Shown piece by piece: positions 43,021 through 52,397 of a stretch of 64,000 nt of DNA (positions are counted from its first letter, which is position 1; the number at the start of each line of letters is the position of its first letter). Made by a program: the position numbers and the translations under genes. The notes under the pieces are model-generated. The model was given only the letters and a program-made list of their open reading frames with translations, did not search any database and had not been told where the DNA came from. Source of the DNA: Gracilaria gracilis (taxonomy: Eukaryota > Rhodophyta > Florideophyceae > Gracilariales > Gracilariaceae); contig JARGSG010000001.1 of the NCBI GenBank assembly GCA_030374805.1, positions 310,001 through 374,000 of the forward strand, in the 5' to 3' direction.

Positions 43021-43587
43021 TCACAGCCTGTAGAAGCCGTTTCGGATTAATACACGCCATAGCAAGACGTATCCCACCACGAACGCGGACAGAACGAGGA
43101 AATTGCCTAAACCAGCTCCCCACAAAAAGCTCCTGACCTTTCTACCCCTTATTCCTAATGTAGGTGCGCAGCATAGAAACAAGAACACACCGGGAGATAG
43201 CAACAATGCGAAAACGAATCCGAGCATGAAGTTGCAGCAGTCACTGTTTTCAAAGTCAGGTTCTTCCTGAATTTGTTGGGATATGAACTCTCTTGTTGCC
43301 ACATACTGCTGGCGCTGCGGATTTTGCTGTTCGGCTGGATGGGAAGCAGTGCTCTCACTTATATGACCCATAACATTGGCGTCTTGTGTTGATGGCTGTT
43401 GAAACGCGGTAACAAAGTTCAAGTCCGTAGTGGTCGCAGTTAAAAGCGCATCCGAATCTGCCTTTGTGGACAGGTTGGGTAGGACACCCGGCTTTTTCGC
43501 GTACGGATTTGTCCCAGGGATGGTTTGAGCTGAAGATTGGGCGCTTAAGGCATAGGAGGCTCGATGGTTAGAGTAGGAGTAATCCAT
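43021..43587 (-). CDS. Small protein with two C-terminal membrane spans
   Basis: 188 residues starting MDYSYSNHRASYAL. The N-terminal 115 residues are polar, Gln/Ser/Thr-rich and probably unstructured. The C-terminus has two hydrophobic stretches, about 119-142 (FMLGFVFALLLSPGVFLFLCC) and 152-178 (FLWGAGLGNFLVLSAFVVGYVLL), separated by a basic loop (RGRKVR). This leaves a hairpin in the membrane with a cytosolic tail. Cys pairs (DCC, CC) flank the first span and could be palmitoylated. The layout recalls small plant and fungal proteins with paired C-terminal spans, but no family is recognised. It converges tail to tail with the GMC gene. Confidence 0.65.
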   Translation of the reverse strand: MDYSYSNHRASYALSAQSSAQTIPGTNPYAKKPGVLPNLSTKADSDALLTATTTDLNFVTAFQQPSTQDANVMGHISESTASHPAEQQNPQRQQYVATREFISQQIQEEPDFENSDCCNFMLGFVFALLLSPGVFLFLCCAPTLGIRGRKVRSFLWGAGLGNFLVLSAFVVGYVLLWRVLIRNGFYRL

Positions 43588-44769
43588 GAAACAGTGCGAT
43601 CATAGAGCGAGTTACCGCCGAACGGGGACAATAGCAAAGAAAGTGTGGGACAGATGAATGAGGCGTTTTGTATGAAATGAAACGCATAAACGTGATTGCA
43701 ACTGCTTGGAGTTAAACGGGCGCGAGCCGGTTCTGACATTGACGTGTCATTGTCCGAACAATCGCGGACAGAAAGAGCTGGAGCGCACTGAAGACCAAAG
43801 AAGAAGCACCATGCTTCGCGCCATCGCTGCTTTTGCTGCATCTGCTGCGTCAATTTGATGCTTCTCATCACGCCACCAAGCCACAACATGACAATCTCCT
43901 CAGGGGGAAACGCTAACGCTAGCGTTATCTACCGTTAGCCCTCTATCTCAATCGAGATATCTAGCTAGCGAAGGGCGGGCCTGGGGCTTATGGCCCAGAA
44001 GAGCTTGTTTTCCCAAACCTCCTATATCATACGTGTAATCCGAACGCGGTCATCCTGACAAGGGCTGATGTGTATTTCGCTTTACGTGTATATATACAGT
44101 CCGGGTGTTATCTATTCGCCAGAACGTGTATCGGGTAGGTTACGTGTACTTGTATTGTTACCTTTGTACGTGTAAGTTATCCCATTTCGAGCAGAGGCAC
44201 GACTCGCTCTTCTGATCGAAGTCCCAAGTGGTCAAGCAATACCTCTGTATCTACAACACCTTCCTCATAAGGTTATCTCCTTCGCCTCTCGAGTCTCAGC
44301 TTTAAAGATGCAGAGCGGCAGCGACAAGATGAGAGGGTTAGTCTGACAGTGATAAGCTTTTCAGTTCAATTTCATAGTTGAACAAAATGTACCGATAGTG
44401 GTGTTGCAAGCACGCTGAGGCTCTTTACGTGCTGTTACCACGTCACCGTTCCTACTACCTCCTCTAGATACGTACCCTTGCGTTGAAATCTTTAACATCT
44501 CTCTTGTTCTTTGAGAAGAAAAATAAATAGTGACCTGTGTTTCCAATATACAGTTGCTAGATGACCTAGACGAGAATAAAAAAAAGTTTGTTCTTCGGTC
44601 AAGCGCCGTGTTGAAAAGCGTCGAGAACTCGAGACCGATCCTTCCTTTTTGGCGGAAAGTCCAAATCGTAGTAGTCTCCAGTTACACTTGGTCATTCACG
44701 TGATCTTCACCTCTTCACGGCTGCAACCCCATTGAGCTACAGAGTTAGCGCAAACCCCCTTCTATCTCG
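43588..44769. other. Spacer with small palindromes
   Basis: No supportable gene. aacgctagcgtt (about 43913-43924) is a perfect palindrome, followed by taccgttag, a near-match of the recurrent motif. Confidence 0.5.
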
Positions 44770-45759
44770 ATGAAACCCCGTTCGAACCCCAGCCATGCGG
44801 ATCCCAATTCCTTTACCATGCTGGAAGACACCATAGAAGATCAAGACGACCGAGAAGGAACGATAGTGAAACATGGAAGAAAGAAATATGTCATACACGG
44901 ATTGATTGATAAAACACTCTCAGACTCTGTTTATCATGGATCTGGCTTCAGAGGGAAAAGGGTCGTCTTCTATGCCGAACGAATTCACGACCATGGAAAT
45001 ACCCTCAGGGCTAAATACAACGTCTTAAACTACCTCGAGAAAACAGGTTTTGCACACGTTCCAAAAGTCTTGTTCATCACAGCGGATCGAAAGCACAACT
45101 ATCTGGCTCAGGACAAAGTTGGGAAAAGCTTGCATCAACTTTTCCTTCGCAGGAAATGTCCGTTTTCACTTAGAGCTGTGATATTGCTGACCTGGAAACT
45201 CGTGAAAATATTGGACTATCTACATAGCACAGGTGTCGCACATGGACTTCTAACACCTTGCAAAATCCTTACTGCTGCTTCGGCTAGAAAAAAGGAAGAA
45301 TTGTATCTTGTTGGATTTCGATATGCCGTAAACTTCGTTGAAACCCCAAATCCCACAAAGCATCTGCCAATTATGGACCCGGTATTCGCCTCGCCGACAC
45401 TCTATGAAGTAGGACATGGGACAATGAAAGGGGATTTGGAAAGTCTTTTCTTCTCGATGGTCTTTCTGTTGACTGGGAGTCTTCCGTGGATTAAGAACAA
45501 GTCAAGGGCACCATTTGCCGTGCCCAGTGCTGAAGATCCTGTTTATCTGGAGAAGAAGAAAATAAGTCCTGAAGACCTTTGTCATGAAATGCCGAGTTTC
45601 ATGTCTAAGATTTACGACTATGTAAGATCATTGTCACACCTTGAACGGCCATGCTATAAATGGATTAAGCTTCAGTTTACACAATACTTCAAAACGCATC
45701 AGGTGCTGGGCGAGAAAAAGCATGAAAAGGAAAACAGACAGAGCTGCCCGAAGGGCTGA
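44770..45759 (+). CDS. Casein kinase 1-family pseudokinase
   Basis: 329 residues. The kinase fold is clear: the alpha-E to catalytic-loop region LKYLDYLHSTG is matched by LVKILDYLHSTGVAHGLLTPCKIL. A CK1-specific block, GDLESLFFSMVFLLTGSLPW (CK1 has DDLESLGY...GSLPW), lies at about residues 220-240. The catalytic residues are lost. HRDxKxxN reads H158-G-L-L-T-P-C-K, so Asp, Lys and Asn are gone. DFG reads GFR (182-184). The beta-3 Lys appears to be Glu (YAER). The glycine loop is weak. It is therefore a pseudokinase, probably a scaffold or regulator. A Met at 44818 (MLEDTIED) is an alternative start. The frame has no breaks, so the protein seems maintained. Confidence 0.88.
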   Translation: MKPRSNPSHADPNSFTMLEDTIEDQDDREGTIVKHGRKKYVIHGLIDKTLSDSVYHGSGFRGKRVVFYAERIHDHGNTLRAKYNVLNYLEKTGFAHVPKVLFITADRKHNYLAQDKVGKSLHQLFLRRKCPFSLRAVILLTWKLVKILDYLHSTGVAHGLLTPCKILTAASARKKEELYLVGFRYAVNFVETPNPTKHLPIMDPVFASPTLYEVGHGTMKGDLESLFFSMVFLLTGSLPWIKNKSRAPFAVPSAEDPVYLEKKKISPEDLCHEMPSFMSKIYDYVRSLSHLERPCYKWIKLQFTQYFKTHQVLGEKKHEKENRQSCPKG

Positions 45760-47557
45760 AGTCAGGCTTGCTCAGTTCTATTCTGGACATGCGTCTGGGT
45801 TATATCCTGTTGCCTCCTTTCTCGATAGACACTCAGTCTCCGAGGCATGGAGGAACGCGTGGGATTACTGCTAACTTCATCAATCGTTAAATGCCCAGAA
45901 TATGACCAACGTCAAGACAAGGAGAACGTGAAGCATCTCAGCTTGTGATAGAACCCTTTTCGTCACCTCGTTTAAATCCATCTCACTGACAAGTCAGAGA
46001 AAAGGCCTTATGATTGACAAAGGAAGCTGTCACTTGAGAATCTCTATCATGAAGTAGGAGCCCGCCGTGAGTGCCCGCTTTATAGAAAAAGAAGCACGGT
46101 AAAGCTCATTAAATGTTTCACGGCAGAGTAGACCCAAACATCAATGATGTTGTTTTGAAGACCTCCCGATTGCTAATTGGAGGGAGAACATTTCCTCGAA
46201 TACTTTCTCGTGCAGTGCCAACGGGGGTGTGACTATCGTAACTTCGTTATCAACTACTGCTACACACTTGCGTCAGCAATCTGGAACCAACTAACCTAGG
46301 TACATTGGCCGCAAAGGATGGAGATGAACATGCTTTGCGTATTGGGTTTCTTCGTCCCTCACGGTGGCAGCAAGAGCGTACGAGATTTTGTGAAACTCGA
46401 AGCAGAAGTCAAAGCTGGTTCTGTTGTTCGTTGCCTGTTTGATCCTGCTCCGTGTTATGTGACAACTATGCTTTTCTCCTTGTTACATGTGGGGTCTGCT
46501 ACGGGCCACCAACAGTCTTCTTCTTTGTCGTGGACGTCAAGTTCCATCTTCTCATTCTCCTTGAGCGTGGTCTGCTGCGCTTTATTGCAAAGTAGCAGGA
46601 GAACCGTACTATCTACATGCAGCCCACTCTCGCTAAAGAAGGGCAAAAATGTTGACGACCATTTCTTGATCACCTCTATCATCGTTTAGTATATCCCTTC
46701 CCTTGGGATGAGAGAGAAAGGGAAAGAGTACATATTAGTGTTGGAGATTATGAGAGATTGTATACAGAAGTTTTGTGTCCCAAGGACGAAGAAGATTGAC
46801 CGAATTCCTGTCCTTCCCCTCGCCGAAGCGCGATCACACCGCTTGTGTGACACGGGGAAACAGACAAACCAAAGTGCAAGTATTCAGAGACAGGTGCGCA
46901 CGATTCATTTCTCGGCAAATCTTCAAGTGCTGAATGTGATTACTGCTATCGTGATTTATCCATCGGAAAGGGCTGCTCTTAACAAGCGACGGTTCTCTCA
47001 AGCCACACAAGGCGATCCCAACCTCTTGAGTGGCTCCATTGCAACGTCAGACTCTGAACGCCATACTACGCACTGTCAACGAGATCTTCTGGGAAAGCAC
47101 CGCTCACACAAGATTAGCTACCGGCATTTGCGATGGGATTGAGGAACGTTGCACCATAGCAAACAGTTCAGTAGCATGCGGAACGGTAACGGATGTACAC
47201 GACACGAAAAGCATTGAAAAGAAGAGCGCTGTCAATCCGTGGGGACGGGGTTTGGCCAGAATTGGACATGGAAGCACAAAAAGACATGAGCTAAAGTGCT
47301 GGTGTGAAATGAGAATTAGAAAAGGTGTTTAGTACAACCAAGGCCACACCCAGTTTAATTTGAGAACGAATAAGATAAGACGAAGCCTTCTTTTCACCTA
47401 CGAGGAGGCGCAGAAAAGCTTCCGAGTACTAATGCGGCCGAGAACGTAGGGATGATTGTAACAAGCGGTGGCAACCAAGACAGAAGCAACGTTGAAAGGA
47501 AGCGAAAAGACTTGGAGAGAGCAAAATATAGATGACAAAAAGGACGAATACGAAACA
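45760..47557. other. Gene-poor spacer
   Basis: 1.8 kb with several frames of about 75-145 codons on both strands. None has domains, signal peptides or coding-like composition. Confidence 0.45.
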
Positions 47558-48004
47558 TCATTCATCATAACCACCATCGTCGTAATCGCCACCATCATAG
47601 TCACCATAGTCGTCTTCACCACCACCCCATTGCTCTTCCTCGTGCTGTTCCTCATGTTGTTCTTCATGTTGTTCTTCATGGTCGCTACTGCTCATGCTGC
47701 TGCTGTCGGAGCCGCCTGCGTCACTACCATGGTGACTGCTGCTGTGATGACTGCTGCTGTGATGACTGCTGCTGTGATGACTGCTGCTGTGATGACTGCT
47801 GCTGTGGTGGCTGCTGCTATGGTGGCTGCCGCTGTGATGACTGCTGCTATGGTGGCTTTCATGGTCGGAATCGTGACGTTCTCCCCCTCCATGAGCATGC
47901 GCACCTGAAGGAGAAAAGTGCGGACGACCACTCGTCATCCTATTATTGTTCACAAAGACTTTCGAAGGCTCCTTGCCGGCTTCACTTCCAAAACAGCACC
48001 CCAT
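47558..48004 (-). CDS. Lipid-anchored His/Ser-repeat, acidic-tailed protein
   Basis: 148 residues from MGCCFGSEAGKEPSK. The N-terminus is a strong dual-acylation signal (Gly2 for myristate, Cys3 and Cys4 for palmitate), which is why 48004 is preferred over the Met at 48025. The middle has about seven tandem SSSHH units (HH-SSS), coded by a 15-base minisatellite. It is followed by three EEQHE-type repeats and a Gly/Asp/Tyr-rich acidic end (DDYGDYDGGDYDDGGYDE). The His pairs could bind Zn, Cu or Ni ions at the membrane, and the acidic tail other cations. This is inference. No homologous family is recognised. The long plus-strand frame across the repeat is a shadow of it. Confidence 0.7.
   Translation of the reverse strand: MGCCFGSEAGKEPSKVFVNNNRMTSGRPHFSPSGAHAHGGGERHDSDHESHHSSSHHSGSHHSSSHHSSSHHSSSHHSSSHHSSSHHSSSHHGSDAGGSDSSSMSSSDHEEQHEEQHEEQHEEEQWGGGEDDYGDYDGGDYDDGGYDE
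47735..47860. repeat. 15-base coding minisatellite
   Basis: The unit tgctgctgtgatgac is repeated about seven times with few variants (tgg for tga in places), encoding SSSHH on the minus strand. It is likely length-polymorphic. Confidence 0.8.
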
Positions 48005-48828
48005 CGTTCCGGCCGGGTGACGCAATTGACGCCCGCACGCAATCGAACGGGAAGAAGTGCAGAGGGAGCTTGAGGTTGATGTGGGAATGCAGAGGGAGCT
48101 TGAGGTTGCTGTGGAGATGCGCGTCGGTTAAGTAACAGGTGCGAAACGCACGACATGCGAAGTGACTTGCGCGCGCGAGAGCTTCGGGCCAGCACAACCA
48201 TCTCCACTGCCCGCGCTCTGCGATCCGCGCGCCCCAAGAGTGTTGGGCCAAGACCGGGCCAAGACCGATTTCCTTTTCAATCCCGTGACTATCTAAAATT
48301 ACACTTACCGTTGGAAACTTACAGTACAAGTCTGTACACGTACAGGTAACTTTTACTGGTGTCGCGTCATTGCACAGAGGGTCCACGTTGAATGACGTGG
48401 AAGACTTTCGAAAAAAAAACCAAACATGAACCGAATTGGCCCGCTTCCTAATAAAGTACCAACGGTACTGTACCAACGGTAGCCATTACCTTTATCGGTC
48501 TAATAAACGAGCAAGGACATTTGTTATTTCATGAGATCCTTTTAAACTTTGTATCCCTTTTATTGGCTGGCAGCTAACATATGCACACCATCATGATGAA
48601 GTTCATTGGTTGTGCTGTGTGTACATAGCTACCGAGCTCTACCGTGTACATATCGGATAAGTGGCCAATCTTGTGCTAACATAATAGAGGCGTCACAGCG
48701 TTTTGGACACCATGCTCTTGTGTTTAAAGGCTATAATCAAAGATCGAAAAAAAGATGTAGCCCTCTATGAGTTTAATGTTTCTTAGTTACTTTGAGACAG
48801 TTGCATATCGAATAGTTTGTATATTCAT
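48005..48828. other. Spacer with paired ACCAACGGTA motifs
   Basis: No supportable gene. Near 48062-48110 a short unit (gcagagggagcttgaggttg) is repeated twice. Two ACCAACGGTA copies lie 14 bases apart at 48458-48467 and 48472-48481. Confidence 0.5.
48458..48481. promoter_or_regulatory. Two tandem copies of the ACCAACGGTA motif
   Basis: Exact copies at 48458-48467 and 48472-48481, each inside a wider gtaccaacggta. The AACGG core is the Myb recognition core, and the motif is close to the plant MSA element. The regulatory role is a guess. Confidence 0.35.
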
Positions 48829-50238
48829 TTAAACTTCTTCGGCAGCTTCCTGGATCTCCCTCAAAGCTTCTTTTTCGGCCTCCGGGATGGCATCCTCAGG
48901 GTAAGCCGGACCACCGTGCTTGGAGACATCGTTTCCCTCAATCTCGATCTCACGTGGGATACGGAGGAGACCGACCATCTTCAGAGCGAAGAAGAACGGA
49001 GCGAGGAGACCAACCACCCAGACAATAATGATCAAACAGCCGACAAAGTTAGCGAGCAAGAGCTTGCCGTAGCCATCGATGACACCAGCGGCCGGGTTAT
49101 CGAAACCAGCAACTTCCTGAGCGGCCTTGCGGTTGAAGAAACCAGCAGCAAGGCAGCCCCAGAAACCGGTGGCACCGTGGATCGGGAAAGCCTCAAGCGG
49201 GTCATCAATCTTGAGCATGATGAGAACCATGGCGGAAACAACGTACACAACGGCACCAATAGCACCGATGAGAACGGCCGCCCACACATCGACAAAGGCG
49301 CAAGAGGCGGTGATGGCAACGAGACCAGCAAGGATACCGTTGAGAACGGAGATGAGATCGAAGTTGTGCTCCATGACCTTCTTGATGATGAGAGTGACAA
49401 CACCACCGGTGGCACCAGCAATGGTGGTGGTGACGGCACAGCGCTGCACAGTGGCGAAGACGCCGCCAGTGATACCGAGCGCTGAACCCGGGTTGAAACC
49501 GTACCATCCGAACCAGAGGAGGAAGGTACCGAGGGTGGCGAGGGTGGCAGAGTGACCCGGAAGCGGCACAGGTTGACCGGTCTCAGAGTCGAAGCGACCC
49601 ATACGCGGACCAACGATGATGGCGCCAGCGAGACCGGCGAAACCACCAACCATATGGACAACAGAGCAACCGGCGAAATCAATCATTCCGTTGCCGAGGT
49701 AGGAGGAGAGGAAACCACCACCCCACACCCAGTGAGACACAACCGGATACACGAAGGAGGTAAGGAAGAAGGCATAGCCGATGTAAGCGTAGAAAGAGGT
49801 ACGCTCAGCCACGGAACCAGACACAATGGTGGCGGCAGTGGCGGCAAAAGCCCATTGGAAAAACCATCCAGTGAAATCGGTGAAAGCTTCGCCATTATAG
49901 CTGGACAAAGCAAACTGACCAGCACCAATGAATTTCTGAGCGCGTCCACCCGGACCGTACGCAAAAGCCCAACCGAAGAGGTAGTAGGCAAGAGCACCAA
50001 CACATGCATCAAGAATGTTCTTGATGAGCACGTTCTTGACGTTCTTAGAGCGAACGGAACCAGCAGTGAGCATAGCGAAACCGCACTGCATAAGGAAGAC
50101 AAGGTAACCGGAGAAGAGAACAAACATGTTGTTGATGGCGGAGTCATGATCGGCAGTGGTCTCGAAGAGAGTGACGAGACCACCTGCCACGTTTGTGGCG
50201 TCGAGCTTGCCGTCGACGATGTAATCGGTAATTGCCAT
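48829..50238 (-). CDS. AMT: Ammonium transporter (AMT/MEP/Rh superfamily)
   Basis: 469 residues from MAITDYIVDGKLD. Eleven membrane spans can be followed from about residue 38 to 440. The twin pore histidines are present: H195 (DFAGCSVVHMVGG, also the AMT signature) and H354 (FPIHGATGFWG). The Phe gate region (GWFFQWAFAATAATIVSGSVAER) is also present. The C-terminal cytosolic tail is acidic and short of the usual plant regulatory helix. It imports ammonium across the plasma membrane as a trimer. The frame is open up to 50439, but that extension is polar and lies across the TATA box at 50364-50370, so 50238 is the start. Codon use is strongly C-ended compared with neighbours, suggesting high expression. 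It is divergent from a GPR1/FUN34/YaaH transporter. Confidence 0.96.
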   Translation of the reverse strand: MAITDYIVDGKLDATNVAGGLVTLFETTADHDSAINNMFVLFSGYLVFLMQCGFAMLTAGSVRSKNVKNVLIKNILDACVGALAYYLFGWAFAYGPGGRAQKFIGAGQFALSSYNGEAFTDFTGWFFQWAFAATAATIVSGSVAERTSFYAYIGYAFFLTSFVYPVVSHWVWGGGFLSSYLGNGMIDFAGCSVVHMVGGFAGLAGAIIVGPRMGRFDSETGQPVPLPGHSATLATLGTFLLWFGWYGFNPGSALGITGGVFATVQRCAVTTTIAGATGGVVTLIIKKVMEHNFDLISVLNGILAGLVAITASCAFVDVWAAVLIGAIGAVVYVVSAMVLIMLKIDDPLEAFPIHGATGFWGCLAAGFFNRKAAQEVAGFDNPAAGVIDGYGKLLLANFVGCLIIIVWVVGLLAPFFFALKMVGLLRIPREIEIEGNDVSKHGGPAYPEDAIPEAEKEALREIQEAAEEV

Positions 50239-50363
50239 TATGATATACAAGAGTCTAAATGACTTTAGCTCTCTCCGACTTGTCGTGGGGGGAACGGTTC
50301 CAAGGGAGGGGGTGAGGGGTGAGGGATGAGGATGGAAGTGAAGCAGAGGGAAGGAGTGGCATC

Positions 50364-50370
50364 TTTTATA
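50364..50370 (-). promoter_or_regulatory. TATA box of the ammonium transporter gene
   Basis: TATAAAA (in CCATATAAAAG) on the minus strand, about 126 bases upstream of the start codon. Confidence 0.65.
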
Positions 50371-51587
50371 TGGTTGTGTTCGCGGAGTGAGATAAGCTAA
50401 CTGAACGGCAGTAGCGGATGTAGGGGACGACAGCAGCATGGGTAAGGATGGGGCAGCAACGGCCAGTCACGAGAAGGCGTGGCCGTACTGGAGCGAATAT
50501 GCAGAAGGGTGTGTGAGAATGGATCGAAAATAGCATTGATAACGTTTGGCATCAGAGGAAGCGTTTTAGGGACAGGTCAGGACTCGCTCGGGGGTTGGTT
50601 GTTGGGACAGGTTCGGGCTGGAGAGTTTGGAGCAGTGAATGAATGTAAGTTCGGCATCGAGCAGCGATGGGAAAGGGTTTGGGCATGACTGTGGCGCAAC
50701 TGAGCGGAGCGTTGCGCGAGAGCAAGGTCAACGGCACACGAAAAGCACGCACTGAGGCCGTGTGGCGTTGAGGTGTTGCGCAAATGATGGGTAGAAGGAG
50801 CAAGAGAGCGGGACACGTTGGAGCGAGATTGCGCTTGAAGCGGGCCACGTCTGGGTTGTCAACTGAAAGCAGAAAGAGAGAGTGGCGGCTACTGTAAGCG
50901 CGGGGGCGGCACCCTCTGTAAGATACCACACCGCCATGACAGCGCCATGACGGTGATGATGAACATGTAGTACATGTCATGTACCGTTGGTAAAACCGTT
51001 GGTAACTTACCGTCGTACCGAAGCAAATCGTTCACCTGCCGGCGCCGTTCGCGCGAGCGGCGGCGCCCTTGTCGCCAATATGCGCAAAGCGACGAGCGCT
51101 GAGCACAGTGCTCGGAGCACGTGAGCACGTCACCGAAAGATGCGCCGAAAGCGCCGCCCGACGCAAGCAGCAACAAGCCAATGGCGTGTATCGGCGGCGG
51201 CGCCGGCGCCAAATCGGCCAATGGAAACGCGCGCCGCCGGCGCGCCACACCACGCGCGGCTGCGCGCGTGTCGGCGCATGTCGGCGCAGGTCGGCGCGTG
51301 TGTTCCGCACGCCGTCGAGCAGCACCGGCAGCTCGCAGCGCATCGGCGCGCCGCGAGCGACATGTGCTCGCGTCACTTTTCGCGCCCTCGCGCCTGTGCG
51401 CCCGTGGTACACCGACGCTGCGGCAGATTTGATGTCCCATTTGTGCTCGCGTAAGCTCGCTGCTGATCGAATCGCCCGTGTTACATTCCACGCACAACTG
51501 AGGCACGCGTGGTGCCGTCTCCCCCTGACCCCTCCCCTCCTCCACCCTCCCCCCCCCCCCCCCCCCCCCGCCGCCTTGCAACGCCAC

Positions 51588-51595
51588 TATAAAAG
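51588..51595 (+). promoter_or_regulatory. TATA box of the GPR1/FUN34/YaaH gene
   Basis: TATAAAAG, 19 bases after a 21-C run and about 107 bases before the start codon. Confidence 0.65.
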
Positions 51596-51701
51596 ACCGC
51601 TCGCCCTTCGTGTTGCATAGTTCCTTCATCGTCTTCCACATCTGTTCCATCAATCTTCCGCAACGTTTTGACTCTCGTGTGTTTTCGATTACGAACAACC
51701 A

Positions 51702-52397
51702 ATGTCGACCATCTCAAGCTCCCCTCGTCCCTCGTATGAAAAACTTTTGCCTTCAATAGCAAAGCGTCTCGACTCTTTGGAAAAGGCACTGCTACCGCTG
51801 CCGGTGACCACCAAGTCATTTCGACCAATCGCAAATCCAGCGCCGCTGGGTCTGCTAGGTTTCGCCGCAGTGTCTATTCTAGCAGCCATTCCAAAGCTAG
51901 AACATAGAGCTACAGACATCAGCCCGCTTATTTTCGTGGTGGCTTTCTTTCTGGGTGGCATGGGCCAGGTGATCGCCGCTCTTCTGGAATACACTTGCAA
52001 CCATCTACATGCCGCTTCTACGTTTGCTTTGTTCGGGCTACATTGGTCAGCTCAAGCCATCTTAATTGCGAGCAAGTCGTTGTCACTCAAGGACTTTACG
52101 CCCATCCATGCTCATGATGCTGCTGTGTACTATACCATCCTGACGGTGGCCACGGTGATGCTCACAATCCCTTCTTTCCGGATGAATCGCGTTCTCACCG
52201 TCACTTTGTTCTTTGTGATTTTTGCGTTTGGATTCGATGTGCCGGCTGCGTTTGGGCACCACTGGGCTGAAGTGGGCTCTGGCGTGGCGGCGATTGGCGC
52301 ATCTATTCTAGCCATGTACATGGCGTTCGTTGAGTTTGTGAACGAAGCGTGGGACAGACAATTATTAAGTGTGTTCCCGGTGAAGAGCGCGAATTAG
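51702..52397 (+). CDS. GPR1/FUN34/YaaH family transporter (acetate/ammonia type)
   Basis: 231 residues. A cytosolic N-terminus of about 43 residues is followed by NPAPLGLLGFA (N45-L51), the exact family signature (NPAPLGL), and six hydrophobic spans ending near residue 215 (AAIGASILAMYMAFVEFV). Bacterial SatP and fungal Ady2/Ato members move acetate or succinate with protons, and yeast Ato proteins are linked to ammonia export. Which substrate applies here is unknown. The ammonium importer gene next door makes a nitrogen-related role plausible. The TATA box and C-run upstream fix the start at 51702. The length is normal for the family. Confidence 0.9.
   Translation: MSTISSSPRPSYEKLLPSIAKRLDSLEKALLPLPVTTKSFRPIANPAPLGLLGFAAVSILAAIPKLEHRATDISPLIFVVAFFLGGMGQVIAALLEYTCNHLHAASTFALFGLHWSAQAILIASKSLSLKDFTPIHAHDAAVYYTILTVATVMLTIPSFRMNRVLTVTLFFVIFAFGFDVPAAFGHHWAEVGSGVAAIGASILAMYMAFVEFVNEAWDRQLLSVFPVKSAN

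Larger units (their letters stand above)
50239..51701. promoter_or_regulatory. Divergent promoter region between the two transporter genes
   Basis: 1.46 kb with no supportable gene. It holds both TATA boxes (50364-50370 and 51588-51595), the motif TACCGTTGGT at 50982-50991, a one-mismatch copy at 50994-51003, a strongly GC-rich stretch (51040-51480) and a run of 21 C at 51549-51569. Long open frames in the GC-rich part are compositional. Confidence 0.5.

Noticed and set aside
44770-44800. Possible tRNA T-arm (gttcgaacccc)
   Set aside because: No acceptor or anticodon stem fits around it, and it lies in the start of the pseudokinase gene.
47735-47860. CRISPR-like array
   Set aside because: The units are directly adjacent 15-mers without spacers and encode a protein repeat.
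47468-47908. 146-codon plus-strand frame (Thr/Ala/Val repeats)
   Set aside because: Antisense shadow of the His/Ser repeat gene, whose minus-strand reading has the MGCC start and sensible composition.
49552-50262. 236-codon plus-strand frame antisense to the ammonium transporter
   Set aside because: Shadow caused by strong C/G-ended codon bias of the transporter gene.
51069-51620. Several overlapping Arg/Ala-rich frames on both strands upstream of the GPR1-type gene
   Set aside because: All come from one GC-rich promoter stretch with skewed trinucleotides; no domain in any frame.
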